From: an uncultured Collinsella sp.
GTDB taxonomy: Bacteria; Actinomycetota; Coriobacteriia; Coriobacteriales; Coriobacteriaceae
Reading direction: 5' to 3'
DNA: 64,000 nucleotides
NCBI GenBank assembly: GCA_902478545.1
Contig: CABSLA010000002.1
Coordinates: 1 to 64,000 of the forward strand
Shown: piece after piece, positions 40,754 through 48,752 of the stretch
How the letters are laid out: every line of letters starts with the position of its first letter
Numbering within the stretch: the first letter of the stretch is position 1
Made by a program: the position numbers and the translations under genes
Notes under the pieces: generated by a model
Databases searched by the model: none
What the model saw: only the letters and a program-made list of their open reading frames with translations
Told to the model about the DNA's origin: nothing

Positions 40754-42433
40754 CTAATCTCGCGTCAGCTTGCGGTGAATACGATGCGGCTGGGCTGCAT
40801 CCTCGCCCAGGCGCTCAATGCGGTTGGCCTGATAGGCCTCGAAGTTGCCCTCGAACCAATACCAGTTGCCCGGATTCTCGTCGGTGCCCTCCCACGCCAG
40901 AATGTGCGTGGCGACGCGGTCCAGGAACATGCGGTCGTGGCTAATGACCACCGAGCAGCCCGGGAACTCGAGCAGCGCCGCTTCGAGCGAGGACAGCGTC
41001 TCGACGTCGAGATCGTTCGTGGGCTCGTCGAGGAGCAGCAGGTTGCCGCCCTGCTTGAGCGTGAGCGCCAGGTTCAGACGATTGCGCTCACCACCGGAGA
41101 GTACGCCAGCACGCTTCTGCTGGTCCTGGCCCTTAAAGCCAAAGCTCGCCACGTACGCGCGGCTCGGAACCTCGGTCTCGCCGACCATCATGTGGTCCAG
41201 GCCGTCCGAGACGACCTCCCACAGGTTCTTATCGGGGTCGATGCCAGAACGGTTCTGATCGACATAGGAGATCTTGACGGTCTCGCCCACCTCGAGCCCG
41301 CCCGAAGTCAGCGGCTCCAGGCCCACGATGGTCTTGAACAGCGTGGTCTTGCCCACACCGTTGGGGCCGATGACGCCCACAATGCCGTTGCGCGGCAGGG
41401 TGAACGATAGGTCGTCGATGAGCACGCGACCGTCGAACTCCTTGTGCAGGTGATGGGCCTCGAGCACCTTGTTACCCAGACGCGGTCCAACGGGAATGCG
41501 GATGTCGGTCCAGTCGAGCTTCTGGCTTGCGCGGGCCTCGGCCTCCATCTCCTCATAGCGAGCCAGACGGGCCTTGTTCTTGGCCTGACGGGCCTTGGGC
41601 GAGCTGCGCACCCACTCGAGCTCGGCCTCCATGCGCTTGGCGAGCTTGGCGTCGCGGTTGCCCTGCGCCTCGATACGGGCGGCCTTGGTCTCCAGATACG
41701 TGGAGTAGTTGCCCTTGTAGGGATAAAGGTGACCGCGGTCGACCTCGCAGATCCACTCGGCAACGTTATCCAGGAAGTAGCGATCGTGTGTGACGGCAAG
41801 CACCGCGCCCTGGTAGTTGTGCAGGAAGTGCTCGAGCCACAGGATCGACTCGGCGTCCAGGTGGTTCGTGGGCTCGTCGAGCAGCAGCAGGTCGGGAGCC
41901 TCGAGCAGCAGCTTGCACAGGGCCACGCGGCGGCGCTCGCCGCCGGAAAGCACGTTGACCGGCATGTCGGAATCGGGCAGCTGCAGGGCGTCCATGGCCT
42001 GGCCGAGCTTGGAATCGATATCCCAGCCGTCAGCAGCGTCAATCTCGTCTTGGAGCTTGCCCATCTCGGCCATGAGAGCGTCCATGTCGCAATCCGGGTC
42101 GCACATCTCCTCGCCGATCTTGTTGAAGCGATCGACCTTGGCGATCATATCGCCAAACGCCATGCGCACGTTCTCGATGACGGTCTTGTCGTCGTCGAGC
42201 GGCGGCTCCTGCTGCAGGATGCCCACGGTGTAGCCGGGGGTGAGCCTGGCATCGCCGTTGGAGACCTCCTCGATACCGGCCATGATCTTGAGCAGGGTCG
42301 ACTTGCCCATACCGTTGGGGCCCACGACGCCGATCTTGGCACCGGGATAGAAGCTCAGGGTCACGTCGTCAAGAATCACCTTGTCGCCATGGGCCTTACG
42401 AGCCTGATACATCTGGTAGATAAACTCCGCCAT
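40754..42433 (-). CDS. ettA: Energy-dependent translational throttle protein EttA (ABC-F)
   Basis: This 559-residue ABC-F ATPase has two ABC domains with Walker A GPNGMGKST (about 38) and GPNGVGKTT (about 345), and signatures LSGGERRRVAL and LSGGERNRLNLAL. The EttA-type linker/arm region is rich in Lys, Arg and Glu (about 245-310). EttA binds the ribosomal E site and gates the first elongation cycle according to the ATP/ADP ratio. Length and the opening MAEFIYQMYQARKAHGDKVIL are typical of the EttA subfamily. There are no membrane segments. Confidence 0.95.
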   Translation of the reverse strand: MAEFIYQMYQARKAHGDKVILDDVTLSFYPGAKIGVVGPNGMGKSTLLKIMAGIEEVSNGDARLTPGYTVGILQQEPPLDDDKTVIENVRMAFGDMIAKVDRFNKIGEEMCDPDCDMDALMAEMGKLQDEIDAADGWDIDSKLGQAMDALQLPDSDMPVNVLSGGERRRVALCKLLLEAPDLLLLDEPTNHLDAESILWLEHFLHNYQGAVLAVTHDRYFLDNVAEWICEVDRGHLYPYKGNYSTYLETKAARIEAQGNRDAKLAKRMEAELEWVRSSPKARQAKNKARLARYEEMEAEARASQKLDWTDIRIPVGPRLGNKVLEAHHLHKEFDGRVLIDDLSFTLPRNGIVGVIGPNGVGKTTLFKTIVGLEPLTSGGLEVGETVKISYVDQNRSGIDPDKNLWEVVSDGLDHMMVGETEVPSRAYVASFGFKGQDQQKRAGVLSGGERNRLNLALTLKQGGNLLLLDEPTNDLDVETLSSLEAALLEFPGCSVVISHDRMFLDRVATHILAWEGTDENPGNWYWFEGNFEAYQANRIERLGEDAAQPHRIHRKLTRD

Positions 42434-42618
42434 TTGCCTGTTTTATCCTTTCTACCTGCTGTTTCCCTATTCTTGTTTTCGTTTTAGTGGAAACGAAATG
42501 AGGTAACCAGCTCTGAAATTTAACGAAAAAGGGGCATGGTTGCCCACACCCCCTAATACTACCTGGGAAAAGTCCCCCGGAACACACTATGAACTGCGTA
42601 CGCTAGTTTTCCGCAACC

Positions 42619-43323
42619 TTAGCGAACGGCTCGCTGCGATTTGCGCCACAGCAGATACGAATAGACGTAGGCAGCGCCAGCTGAACCAAACGCCAGAACC
42701 GCAATCACCGCGGCGACGACTTCACTCGAAAGCACGCTACCCGCCACGCCCATCACAATCAGACCAACACCCAGCACCATAAAGCAGGCACCGCCAAAGC
42801 GCTGCGTACGGCGCCAGTTCTCGGGATCGGCAAGTGCCCAGGGCGTTTTGATGCCCAGCGTGTAGTTCTGCTTTACGCGCGGTAAGTAGTTACCCACGCC
42901 AATGAAGAGCAAGCCGATGGCACCGGAAATCAGCACGTTAACCGAACCGACCGCCGGCACCACGCCCCAGACCGTAAGCTCTCCCAGCCAGCTTATGGCG
43001 CACATGAACAAGGTGAAGGCGATTACGAAGCCCTGGTAGAACTTGCCCGAGGTTCGATATGCCTCACCTTTGGGGTCGATGCGCGGCACCACGCAGAACA
43101 TTGCGAGAAGCGCCAGAGGCAGCACGCCGAGCGCGGAGGCCATCCAGCTAGGACCCCAACCGTCGACGGCGCCGTTCGCGCCCCAGTGCGTGGGAATCTG
43201 CGCAGGCAAGCTCGGCATCACCATGAGGTGCGCTACGACATTGGCGACGCACAGAGCGACCAGCGCAATCCACACGCGCGACGATACCCCCGTGGGGTGA
43301 ATGCTCTTGTTTTCGTTATTCAT
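42619..43323 (-). CDS. SdpI family membrane protein (immunity/signal protein)
   Basis: This 234-residue membrane protein has about six hydrophobic segments and the DUF1648/SdpI pattern: PAQIPTHWGANGAVDGWGPSW (about 40-60) and NYLPRVKQNYTLGIKTPWAL (about 143-163). In Bacillus, SdpI gives immunity to the SdpC toxin and sequesters the ArsR-type repressor SdpR. Here the upstream overlapping gene is such a repressor, so the pair is SdpRI-like. No SdpC toxin gene is in the window. I chose the ATG at 43323, which overlaps the regulator's stop region by 8 bp. Confidence 0.85.
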   Translation of the reverse strand: MNNENKSIHPTGVSSRVWIALVALCVANVVAHLMVMPSLPAQIPTHWGANGAVDGWGPSWMASALGVLPLALLAMFCVVPRIDPKGEAYRTSGKFYQGFVIAFTLFMCAISWLGELTVWGVVPAVGSVNVLISGAIGLLFIGVGNYLPRVKQNYTLGIKTPWALADPENWRRTQRFGGACFMVLGVGLIVMGVAGSVLSSEVVAAVIAVLAFGSAGAAYVYSYLLWRKSQRAVR

Positions 43324-43594
43324 CCTTATCACCTTCCGTGTTTGTAAAACCCATAAACCAGCCAATCAAATCCTGCATGACGGTGGTGTTTAAGCTGTAT
43401 ACGATGTTTTGGCCATGACGTTCGTCGGTCACCAGCCCGGCATTTTTAAGCGTCGCCAAATGGTGGCTCAGCGAAGGCTTGCTGATGTCAAAATGCTCGG
43501 CAAGCTCCCCCGCCGTGCAATTGCCCTCGCGCAGCAGCTCCAAAATACGCCGCCGCGTTGGATCGGCAAGCGCCTTAAAACCCTCTCCCGGCAT
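43316..43594 (-). CDS. ArsR family repressor, SdpR-like
   Basis: This 92-residue winged-helix protein has the ArsR pattern FKALADPTRRRILELLREGNCTAGELAEHF, a recognition helix in ISKPSLSHHLATLKNAGLV and a wing with ERHGQNIVYSLN. There is no CxC metal site, so it is not a metal sensor; it matches the SdpR subgroup. I chose the ATG at 43594 because GGAGG precedes it, rather than an ATG six codons upstream. A palindrome over its own promoter suggests autorepression relieved by SdpI-like capture at the membrane. Confidence 0.88.
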   Translation of the reverse strand: MPGEGFKALADPTRRRILELLREGNCTAGELAEHFDISKPSLSHHLATLKNAGLVTDERHGQNIVYSLNTTVMQDLIGWFMGFTNTEGDKDE

Positions 43595-43628
43595 AAGACC
43601 TCCTCTCATCATCTCTCATGACGTGCAC

Positions 43629-43666
43629 ACTATACTCGATATTTAGATGTTTGTCTAACTATCTAA
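43629..43666 (-). promoter_or_regulatory. Promoter and operator of the SdpRI-like operon
   Basis: On the minus strand TTAGAC and TATAGT are separated by 18 bp. TTAGAT (43643-43648) and ATCTAA (43661-43666) form a perfect inverted repeat over the -35 and spacer, the usual location for an ArsR-type repressor site. Confidence 0.6.
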
Positions 43667-43676
43667 TCTTGTACTC

Positions 43677-43712
43677 AAAAAAATAGCCGCCTCCGCGTAA
43701 TGCGAAGACGGC
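43677..43712 (-). terminator. Orphan minus-strand terminator
   Basis: On the minus strand GCCGTCTTCGC pairs with GCGGAGGCGGC (one mismatch) and is followed by TATTTTTTT. No annotated minus-strand gene ends here: upstream lies only the plus-strand tcdA start. It may end a small RNA made from 43713 to about 43880. Confidence 0.65.
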
Positions 43713-43843
43713 CACTTCTCACGCTACAAACGTGTTTTAGAGTTGGCCAACCCGCTGCAACGGGTGCCATCTGCTTCAATCTTATGCGAACCCCGATCCC
43801 ATTTCAATAAGCCCAAGGGCTCAAATGGAATCGCGATAACACC

Positions 43844-43849
43844 TATAAT
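43844..43849 (+). promoter_or_regulatory. -10 element of the tcdA promoter
   Basis: A perfect TATAAT lies 44 bp before the tcdA start codon. No clear -35 is seen; a hairpin CCATTTcaataaGCCC with its complement occupies 43798-43828 just upstream. Confidence 0.45.
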
Positions 43850-43893
43850 GGCGATAGCTAAAACACGATTCGCTTCCCCATCGGAGGATGTCT

Positions 43894-44688
43894 ATGACCG
43901 AAACCGCTGCCGCTCTCGTCGAGACACGCGACACCAAGCTCGAGATCATCATGGGCCGCGAGGCACTCGATAAGCTCGCCGATGCTACGGTGCTGGTGCT
44001 CGGCTGCGGAGGCGTGGGCTCCAACTGCTGCGAGGCACTCGCCCGCGGCGGCATCGGTCATTTCGTCATTCTGGACAAGGACATCATCGCGCCCAGCAAT
44101 ATCAATCGCCAGGCCATCGCCTTTCACAGCACCATCGGCAAGCGCAAAGTGGACGTGATGGATGCCATGATTCGCGATATCAATCCCGCCGCCACCGTTA
44201 TCAAGCGCACCGAATACCTGCTGAGCGACAACATCGACGAGTTCTTCGCGAGCGTTTTGGAGCAGACGGGTGGCAAGCTCGACTACGTCGTCGACGCCAT
44301 CGACACCATCTCGGCCAAGCTTACCATTGCAAAATATGCTCAGGAACACGGCATTCGTTTGGTTAGCTCCATGGGCGGGGCCAACAAGCTCCATTCCGAG
44401 TGCCTCCGCTTTGCCGACATTTTCGATACGGTACGTGACCCCATGAGCCGCATCATGCGCAAAGAATGTAAGAAGCGCGGCATCAAGAGCCTACATGTAC
44501 TGTTTAGCTGCGAGGAATCGGTTAAGACACAGCCCCGCGACCCTTCCAATATCCACGAGCGCACCGAGTTGGGCACCGCCAGTTTTATGCCGCCCATCAT
44601 GGGTCAGATGATCGCCGGCGAGGTTATCCGCCAGATCAGCGGGCGCGGCACCGAGCGCGTACGCGCCGACGGCCAACGCCTGGACTAG
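43894..44688 (+). CDS. tcdA: tRNA threonylcarbamoyladenosine dehydratase
   Basis: This 264-residue E1/ThiF-fold enzyme cyclises the t6A37 modification of tRNA to ct6A with ATP. The nucleotide loop VLVLGCGGVGSNCCEALARGGIGHFVILDKD is at about 32-62, and the ATP-binding INRQ and the helix VDVMDAMIRDINP follow. It is 264 residues long, near the usual 265-270. I chose the ATG at 43894, where GGAGG lies 7 bases upstream; an ATG two codons earlier is too close. tatD follows after 14 bp. Confidence 0.92.
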   Translation: MTETAAALVETRDTKLEIIMGREALDKLADATVLVLGCGGVGSNCCEALARGGIGHFVILDKDIIAPSNINRQAIAFHSTIGKRKVDVMDAMIRDINPAATVIKRTEYLLSDNIDEFFASVLEQTGGKLDYVVDAIDTISAKLTIAKYAQEHGIRLVSSMGGANKLHSECLRFADIFDTVRDPMSRIMRKECKKRGIKSLHVLFSCEESVKTQPRDPSNIHERTELGTASFMPPIMGQMIAGEVIRQISGRGTERVRADGQRLD

Positions 44689-44702
44689 CAGGATGTCCTG
44701 CG

Positions 44703-45485
44703 ATGGAACCGCAATTCTTTGACACGCATTGTCATCTTGATTTGATGCTCGGCCCCGATGCTGCAGCCAGTGAGTCGGCGGCGTCGGGTCTGGGGCTCTT
44801 TGACTGCGGGGTCGACCCACGCGACTTTTCGGCCGCAAACGAGCGCGCCCGTCGCCTACCAGGCGTCATCGCTGGCGTTGGGCTCCACCCCTGGTGGCTC
44901 GCCGACGGCCGCTGCGGTCCTGCCGAAGTCGATCTGCTTTGCGAAGTTGCTGCCCAAGAGCGCTACATCGGCGAGGTGGGACTCGACTTTTCCGCACGCT
45001 TTGCCGGAAGTGAGCCGCTACAAATACAGGCATTTGACCGGCTCTGCGATACACTCGTGCAGCATCCTCTTACCGGGCGCGTGATATCAATTCACGCCGT
45101 TCGTTCGGCAGGAGCCGTACTGGACGTCCTCGAATCGCATGGACTACTCATCCCAAACCCCGACTCCCCCGTTATCATCTTCCACTGGTTTAGCGGCACT
45201 TCGGACGAACTCGTCCGCGCGCGTGATGCGGACTGTTATTTTTCCGTCAACGAACGCATGCTCGCGTCTAAACGAGGACGCGAATACGCACGACAGATTC
45301 CACTCGATCGTTTACTGCTCGAGACCGATGCACCAGCGGAGGCAAACACAGAAACAAGCGCGCAGTCGCTCATCAAATCGCTCACAAGGACCTCGATGCG
45401 CATTGCCTCACTCAAAAACTGTGACGCTAAGCACATTGAGTCGGCAGTTTTAGCAAATGCGCGCTCTGTATTTGACCTTCGCTAA
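44703..45485 (+). CDS. tatD: TatD family metal-dependent hydrolase
   Basis: This 260-residue TIM-barrel hydrolase has the metal-binding FDTHCHLD at the N-terminus, the GEVGLDF box (about 96), HWFSG (about 159) and the terminal LLLETDAPAE (about 202). TatD proteins are DNases or D-aminoacyl-tRNA-type hydrolases. The gene lies 14 bp after tcdA on the same strand. Its ribosome site (AGGA) sits in a short GCAGG-ATGT-CCTGC hairpin that could limit translation. Confidence 0.9.
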   Translation: MEPQFFDTHCHLDLMLGPDAAASESAASGLGLFDCGVDPRDFSAANERARRLPGVIAGVGLHPWWLADGRCGPAEVDLLCEVAAQERYIGEVGLDFSARFAGSEPLQIQAFDRLCDTLVQHPLTGRVISIHAVRSAGAVLDVLESHGLLIPNPDSPVIIFHWFSGTSDELVRARDADCYFSVNERMLASKRGREYARQIPLDRLLLETDAPAEANTETSAQSLIKSLTRTSMRIASLKNCDAKHIESAVLANARSVFDLR

Positions 45486-45491
45486 CCCCTG

Positions 45492-45719
45492 TGGGCAAAA
45501 AATGTCAAATATGAGTACTGTTGCAAATCCAGTAACATTATTTTACGGCAAAATAGTGCCTTGATAATGTACAGCCATCCATTATCAAGGCACTTTAAGG
45601 TGGTTAAAGTCATTTTTAGCAGGTTTTAATCGCTCGCAGACACCCAACTAGGCCCTCAAAAGCTTAATTTCGCTGTTACTAAATTAGTGACAGTACTCAT
45701 ATTTAGCATTTTTTGTCCA
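45492..45719. mobile_element. MITE-like AT-rich element with 46-bp terminal inverted repeats
   Basis: Terminal arms at 45492-45537 and 45674-45719 match at 38 of 46 positions, including the shared ATATGAGTACTGT. Inside lies a perfect 15-bp hairpin (45555-45594, AGTGCCTTGATAATG arm). The element is about 228 bp, clearly AT-rich against GC-rich flanks, and has no coding capacity. This is the layout of a non-autonomous transposable element or a large structured RNA. No transposase is present in the window. Confidence 0.65.
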
Positions 45720-45764
45720 TGGAGTCCCAGGGAGGCGACAATTCGACTCCCCGGGACTGCTCAC

Positions 45765-46628
45765 CTATTCGGAAATCGGCACTCCATGGCCCCAGGAGCC
45801 TTCCATGCCGCACACGGTCGAGGCAAACCCGGCAGCAAAGTCGAGTGCACGCTCGATGGCCTCGGCACCATCCTCGCCACGCTTGGCGGAATCGAGATAA
45901 CACATCAGGAACGAAGCCAGGAACGAGTCGCCCGCACCCATGGTGTCCTTCAAATCCGTTACCGGTTTAGCCAGTTGGCGGTAATAACGATCGCCATCAT
46001 AGGCAATGCAGCCCTCAGCGCCAGCCGTTGCCGATACGAAACGCGGACCTAGACCCCTCACCCATGCCAGACGCTCGCGAATCTCATCCTCGCTCGCGGC
46101 GTCTGCCGCGCTAAAGAATGCGAAGTCAACGTAGGGAGCAATCTGCTCGTAGTACTCGTCGGTCGAATCGTCCGAGAAGTCAAACGAAACCGTGATGCCC
46201 GCGGCCTTCAACTTGGGAAGTTCGCGCTCGGTAAAGCAATAGTTGCCCGAGTGGACTACGTCGAACTGCTTCATGTACGCAAGGTCAAAGCGATCGAGCA
46301 CATAGCGAGTATCACCACGGATGCCACCCTCATTGGAGCCAAGGAAAACACGGTCGCCGTTAACGACGGTCACGTGCGCAGCACCATTCTCACCGATGAG
46401 CTGCTTGCATTTGGCTAGTTCAACGTCCTCATCCTCAAGACTCGCAATCACGTGCTCGGCAGCAGCGTCATTACCAAAGATGCCCATATACGCGGAGCGC
46501 GCGGCTCCGCATTTCTTGGCATACACGGCAAAGTTCACCGCATTGCCACCCGGATACATCGTGCGAATATGCTCGTAGCGGTCGACGACGTTGTCGCCAA
46601 ACCCCAGTGCGCTCACGTTAAATGCCAT
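45765..46628 (-). CDS. PfkB family sugar kinase, fructoselysine 6-kinase-like
   Basis: This 287-residue ribokinase-fold enzyme has the family motifs YPGGNAVNFAVYAKK (about 25-39) and DTMGAGDSFLASFL (about 230-243, with the catalytic Asp). The PGGNAVN opening, FDFSDDS and the C-terminal WGHG closely follow FrlD, which phosphorylates fructoselysine and other Amadori products. No FrlB deglycase lies in the window, so the substrate could also be another sugar. It is probably co-transcribed with the HAD phosphatase 59 bp upstream. Confidence 0.82.
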   Translation of the reverse strand: MAFNVSALGFGDNVVDRYEHIRTMYPGGNAVNFAVYAKKCGAARSAYMGIFGNDAAAEHVIASLEDEDVELAKCKQLIGENGAAHVTVVNGDRVFLGSNEGGIRGDTRYVLDRFDLAYMKQFDVVHSGNYCFTERELPKLKAAGITVSFDFSDDSTDEYYEQIAPYVDFAFFSAADAASEDEIRERLAWVRGLGPRFVSATAGAEGCIAYDGDRYYRQLAKPVTDLKDTMGAGDSFLASFLMCYLDSAKRGEDGAEAIERALDFAAGFASTVCGMEGSWGHGVPISE

Positions 46629-46687
46629 AGCGCGCCCCTCTCTTATGCCAACGGAACCACTGTTGTGACAACAATGCCGCCCAGAAT

Positions 46688-47347
46688 CTACGCGAGTTCC
46701 AGCAGCTCCGGCAGCTGGTCGATAATCTTGTCCGCGGCATCCTGGCTAAAGCCAAAGCGCTCCTCGCGCTTGGCAATAACCGTCAGGCCGGCTCGCTTAC
46801 CCGCGGTAATGCCCGGAACGGAATCCTCAACGCAGCAGCAGCGATTCGCGGGCAGCCCCAGCAGGTCCAGCGCATGCAGGTAGATGTCGGGCTCGGGTTT
46901 GCTCTCCTTAAACTGCTCGCCGCTCACCACATACTCAAAGGCATCAGACAGCCCGCATGCGTTGAGCACTTCCTCGATGCTAACCATGGGAGACGAGCTG
47001 GCAAGCGCCACGCGAACGCCACGGCGCGGCAGCTCTCGAATCGTATCCACGGCGCCTGGGTTAATCAAAGCCTGATAGTCACGCGGACGCTTATGCGCCC
47101 ACTCGTCCCAACGGGCCAACGCTTCCTCGCCAGTGAAGTGCCCCTTACCGGCGCGCTCAAACCAATCGACCAGCATATGCAGGAAGAACTGATGCGAGGT
47201 ACCGACCTGCCCATTCAACTCCTCTTGAGTCAGATTAAGCCCAAGCTCCTTGGCAAACGCGGCAGTCTCGCCCAAGTAGTAATACTCGGTATCGACAATG
47301 ACGCCGTCCATGTCAAAGATAACGGCGTCGAACGGAAATGCGGACAC
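46688..47347 (-). CDS. HAD superfamily hydrolase, beta-phosphoglucomutase-like
   Basis: This 219-residue HAD phosphatase of subfamily IA has motif I FDMDGVIVDTE (about 7-17), motif II ASSSP (about 113), motif III lysine in ESKPEPDIY and motif IV VEDSVPGI. Relatives are sugar-phosphate phosphatases or mutases. I chose the GTG at 47347 because AGGGAGG lies six bases upstream; the frame is open for 16 further codons. It lies between a Cof-type HAD gene and a PfkB kinase on the same strand, which suggests joint sugar-phosphate handling. Confidence 0.85.
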   Translation of the reverse strand: MSAFPFDAVIFDMDGVIVDTEYYYLGETAAFAKELGLNLTQEELNGQVGTSHQFFLHMLVDWFERAGKGHFTGEEALARWDEWAHKRPRDYQALINPGAVDTIRELPRRGVRVALASSSPMVSIEEVLNACGLSDAFEYVVSGEQFKESKPEPDIYLHALDLLGLPANRCCCVEDSVPGITAGKRAGLTVIAKREERFGFSQDAADKIIDQLPELLELA

Positions 47348-47411
47348 GGCACCCTCCCTAACAAAAGGACGCCCGCAAGCAGGCGCCCGAGCCATGCATT
47401 AATCGGCGATT

Positions 47412-48254
47412 CTAACCCAGCAGCTTATCCAGCGTCACCGCAATGCCATCTTCGTTGTTATCGGCGGTCACCATCTGGGCTACAGCCTTAACCTCTTCGA
47501 CGGCGTTACCCATGGCAACACCGGTGCCGGCCCACTCAATCATGGACTTGTCGTTCTGGCCGTCGCCAAACGATACGACCTCACTGGCATCGATGCCGAG
47601 CTTGGGCAGGGCACCCTCGAGTGCGCGGGCCTTGTCGATACCGGGCGCCGTGTACTCAAAGTACCAGTCGGCCGTAAACATGCCCGAAAGCGTCTGCTTA
47701 AAGGGCGCATACATCTCCTCGTAATGCGCCTGCAGGTAGGCCGGATCGCCCGCCGTCAGCAGCTTGTCCACGGGATAAGCATCAGCGACCTCATGCAGGC
47801 TCTCCACCTCGCGAATCTTAAGATCGCACGCGTCGCGCTCATACTTGACGATATTCTTCTGCGAGCCGTCAGGCAGCGTGATCATGCAATGGTACGAGTC
47901 CTCGACGTGCAAATCGCGACCGAGCGAAATCATAGGGATCACGTCAAAATTACGCAGGTGATCAATCAGGCGATGCAATTCGTCGGCAGGCATAGCCTGA
48001 TCGAACAGCACCTCGTCGGTCTGGGCATCGACGACGTGTGCGCCGTTAAAGGCCACCAGCAGACCGTCATGGTTTTGAAGGTCGAGCTCTTGCGCCAAGG
48101 CGTGCAGCCCCCATGCGGGACGGCCCGAAGCCAAAATGAGCTTAATGCCCGACTCCTGCGCCGCGAGCAGCTTCTCGCGCGTACGCGGGCTAATCACTTT
48201 CTGATCGTTGGTGAGCGTACCGTCGATATCCATCGCGATGGCTTTGATTGCCAT
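47412..48254 (-). CDS. Cof-type HAD superfamily phosphatase
   Basis: This 280-residue HAD IIB phosphatase has motif I AMDIDGTLTND (about 7-17), motif II LASGRP (about 40), a large cap domain, and motif IV SFGDGQNDKSMIEWAGTGVAMGNA (about 228-251). Members dephosphorylate sugar phosphates, FMN or PLP. AAGGAGG precedes the ATG. It is the first gene of a likely HAD - HAD - PfkB operon. Confidence 0.88.
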   Translation of the reverse strand: MAIKAIAMDIDGTLTNDQKVISPRTREKLLAAQESGIKLILASGRPAWGLHALAQELDLQNHDGLLVAFNGAHVVDAQTDEVLFDQAMPADELHRLIDHLRNFDVIPMISLGRDLHVEDSYHCMITLPDGSQKNIVKYERDACDLKIREVESLHEVADAYPVDKLLTAGDPAYLQAHYEEMYAPFKQTLSGMFTADWYFEYTAPGIDKARALEGALPKLGIDASEVVSFGDGQNDKSMIEWAGTGVAMGNAVEEVKAVAQMVTADNNEDGIAVTLDKLLG

Positions 48255-48752
48255 ATATGCCTCCTTGCATCGTTTTTATCGCGCACTATCTTATCCGAGC
48301 CGGGGCACGTTCGCACAGCGCGCGTATGACGGTTGCAAAACCACCCCATTTGAAACATTTGAAACAAACGCAAAAAAGTACTTGCAAAGACGCGTTCCGA
48401 CATATAAGTTGATAAAAGGCCGCCGTTGCGGTTTTAAGTAGATCGAGCATATGAAGTTTGAGTTTTAGCGTGTAAGAGAAGGAAGATCGGCAAAGTACAA
48501 CCCCAAACGCAATGACAACTTAATGAGGTAACTGCCACATGTGAGGCACCCAGGGCATTGCTGTCTCGATTTTGAGCACGATGCCTTCCGCCTTGCATGG
48601 GCCGTTCCATCCCGCCCCTGCAGCAACTGCCTCACGGGCTCATTGAAAACCGCATAGCACCCCAACGTCAGCACATCACCCACGGCAAGAACATCACTCA
48701 CGACAACCAACACATCAACAAACAGCACGAACATCAACCGATTGGAGAAGCT
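48255..48752 (+). other. 498-bp intergenic region upstream of the ClpP/VirD4 island
   Basis: No protein gene with a ribosome site is visible. It holds an imperfect promoter (TTGCAA 48382-48387, TATAAG 48403-48408, 15-bp spacer), a duplicated TTTGAAACA motif (48349-48365) and an A-rich, low-complexity stretch ahead of the ATG at 48753. It is probably the long leader of the downstream operon; nothing else can be supported. Confidence 0.35.

Noticed and set aside
48382..48440. rRNA/tRNA-type promoter followed by a small RNA with terminator
   Set aside because: The -35/-10 spacing is only 15 bp, and the following CCGC-CGTT-GCGG stem is too short to claim a terminator.
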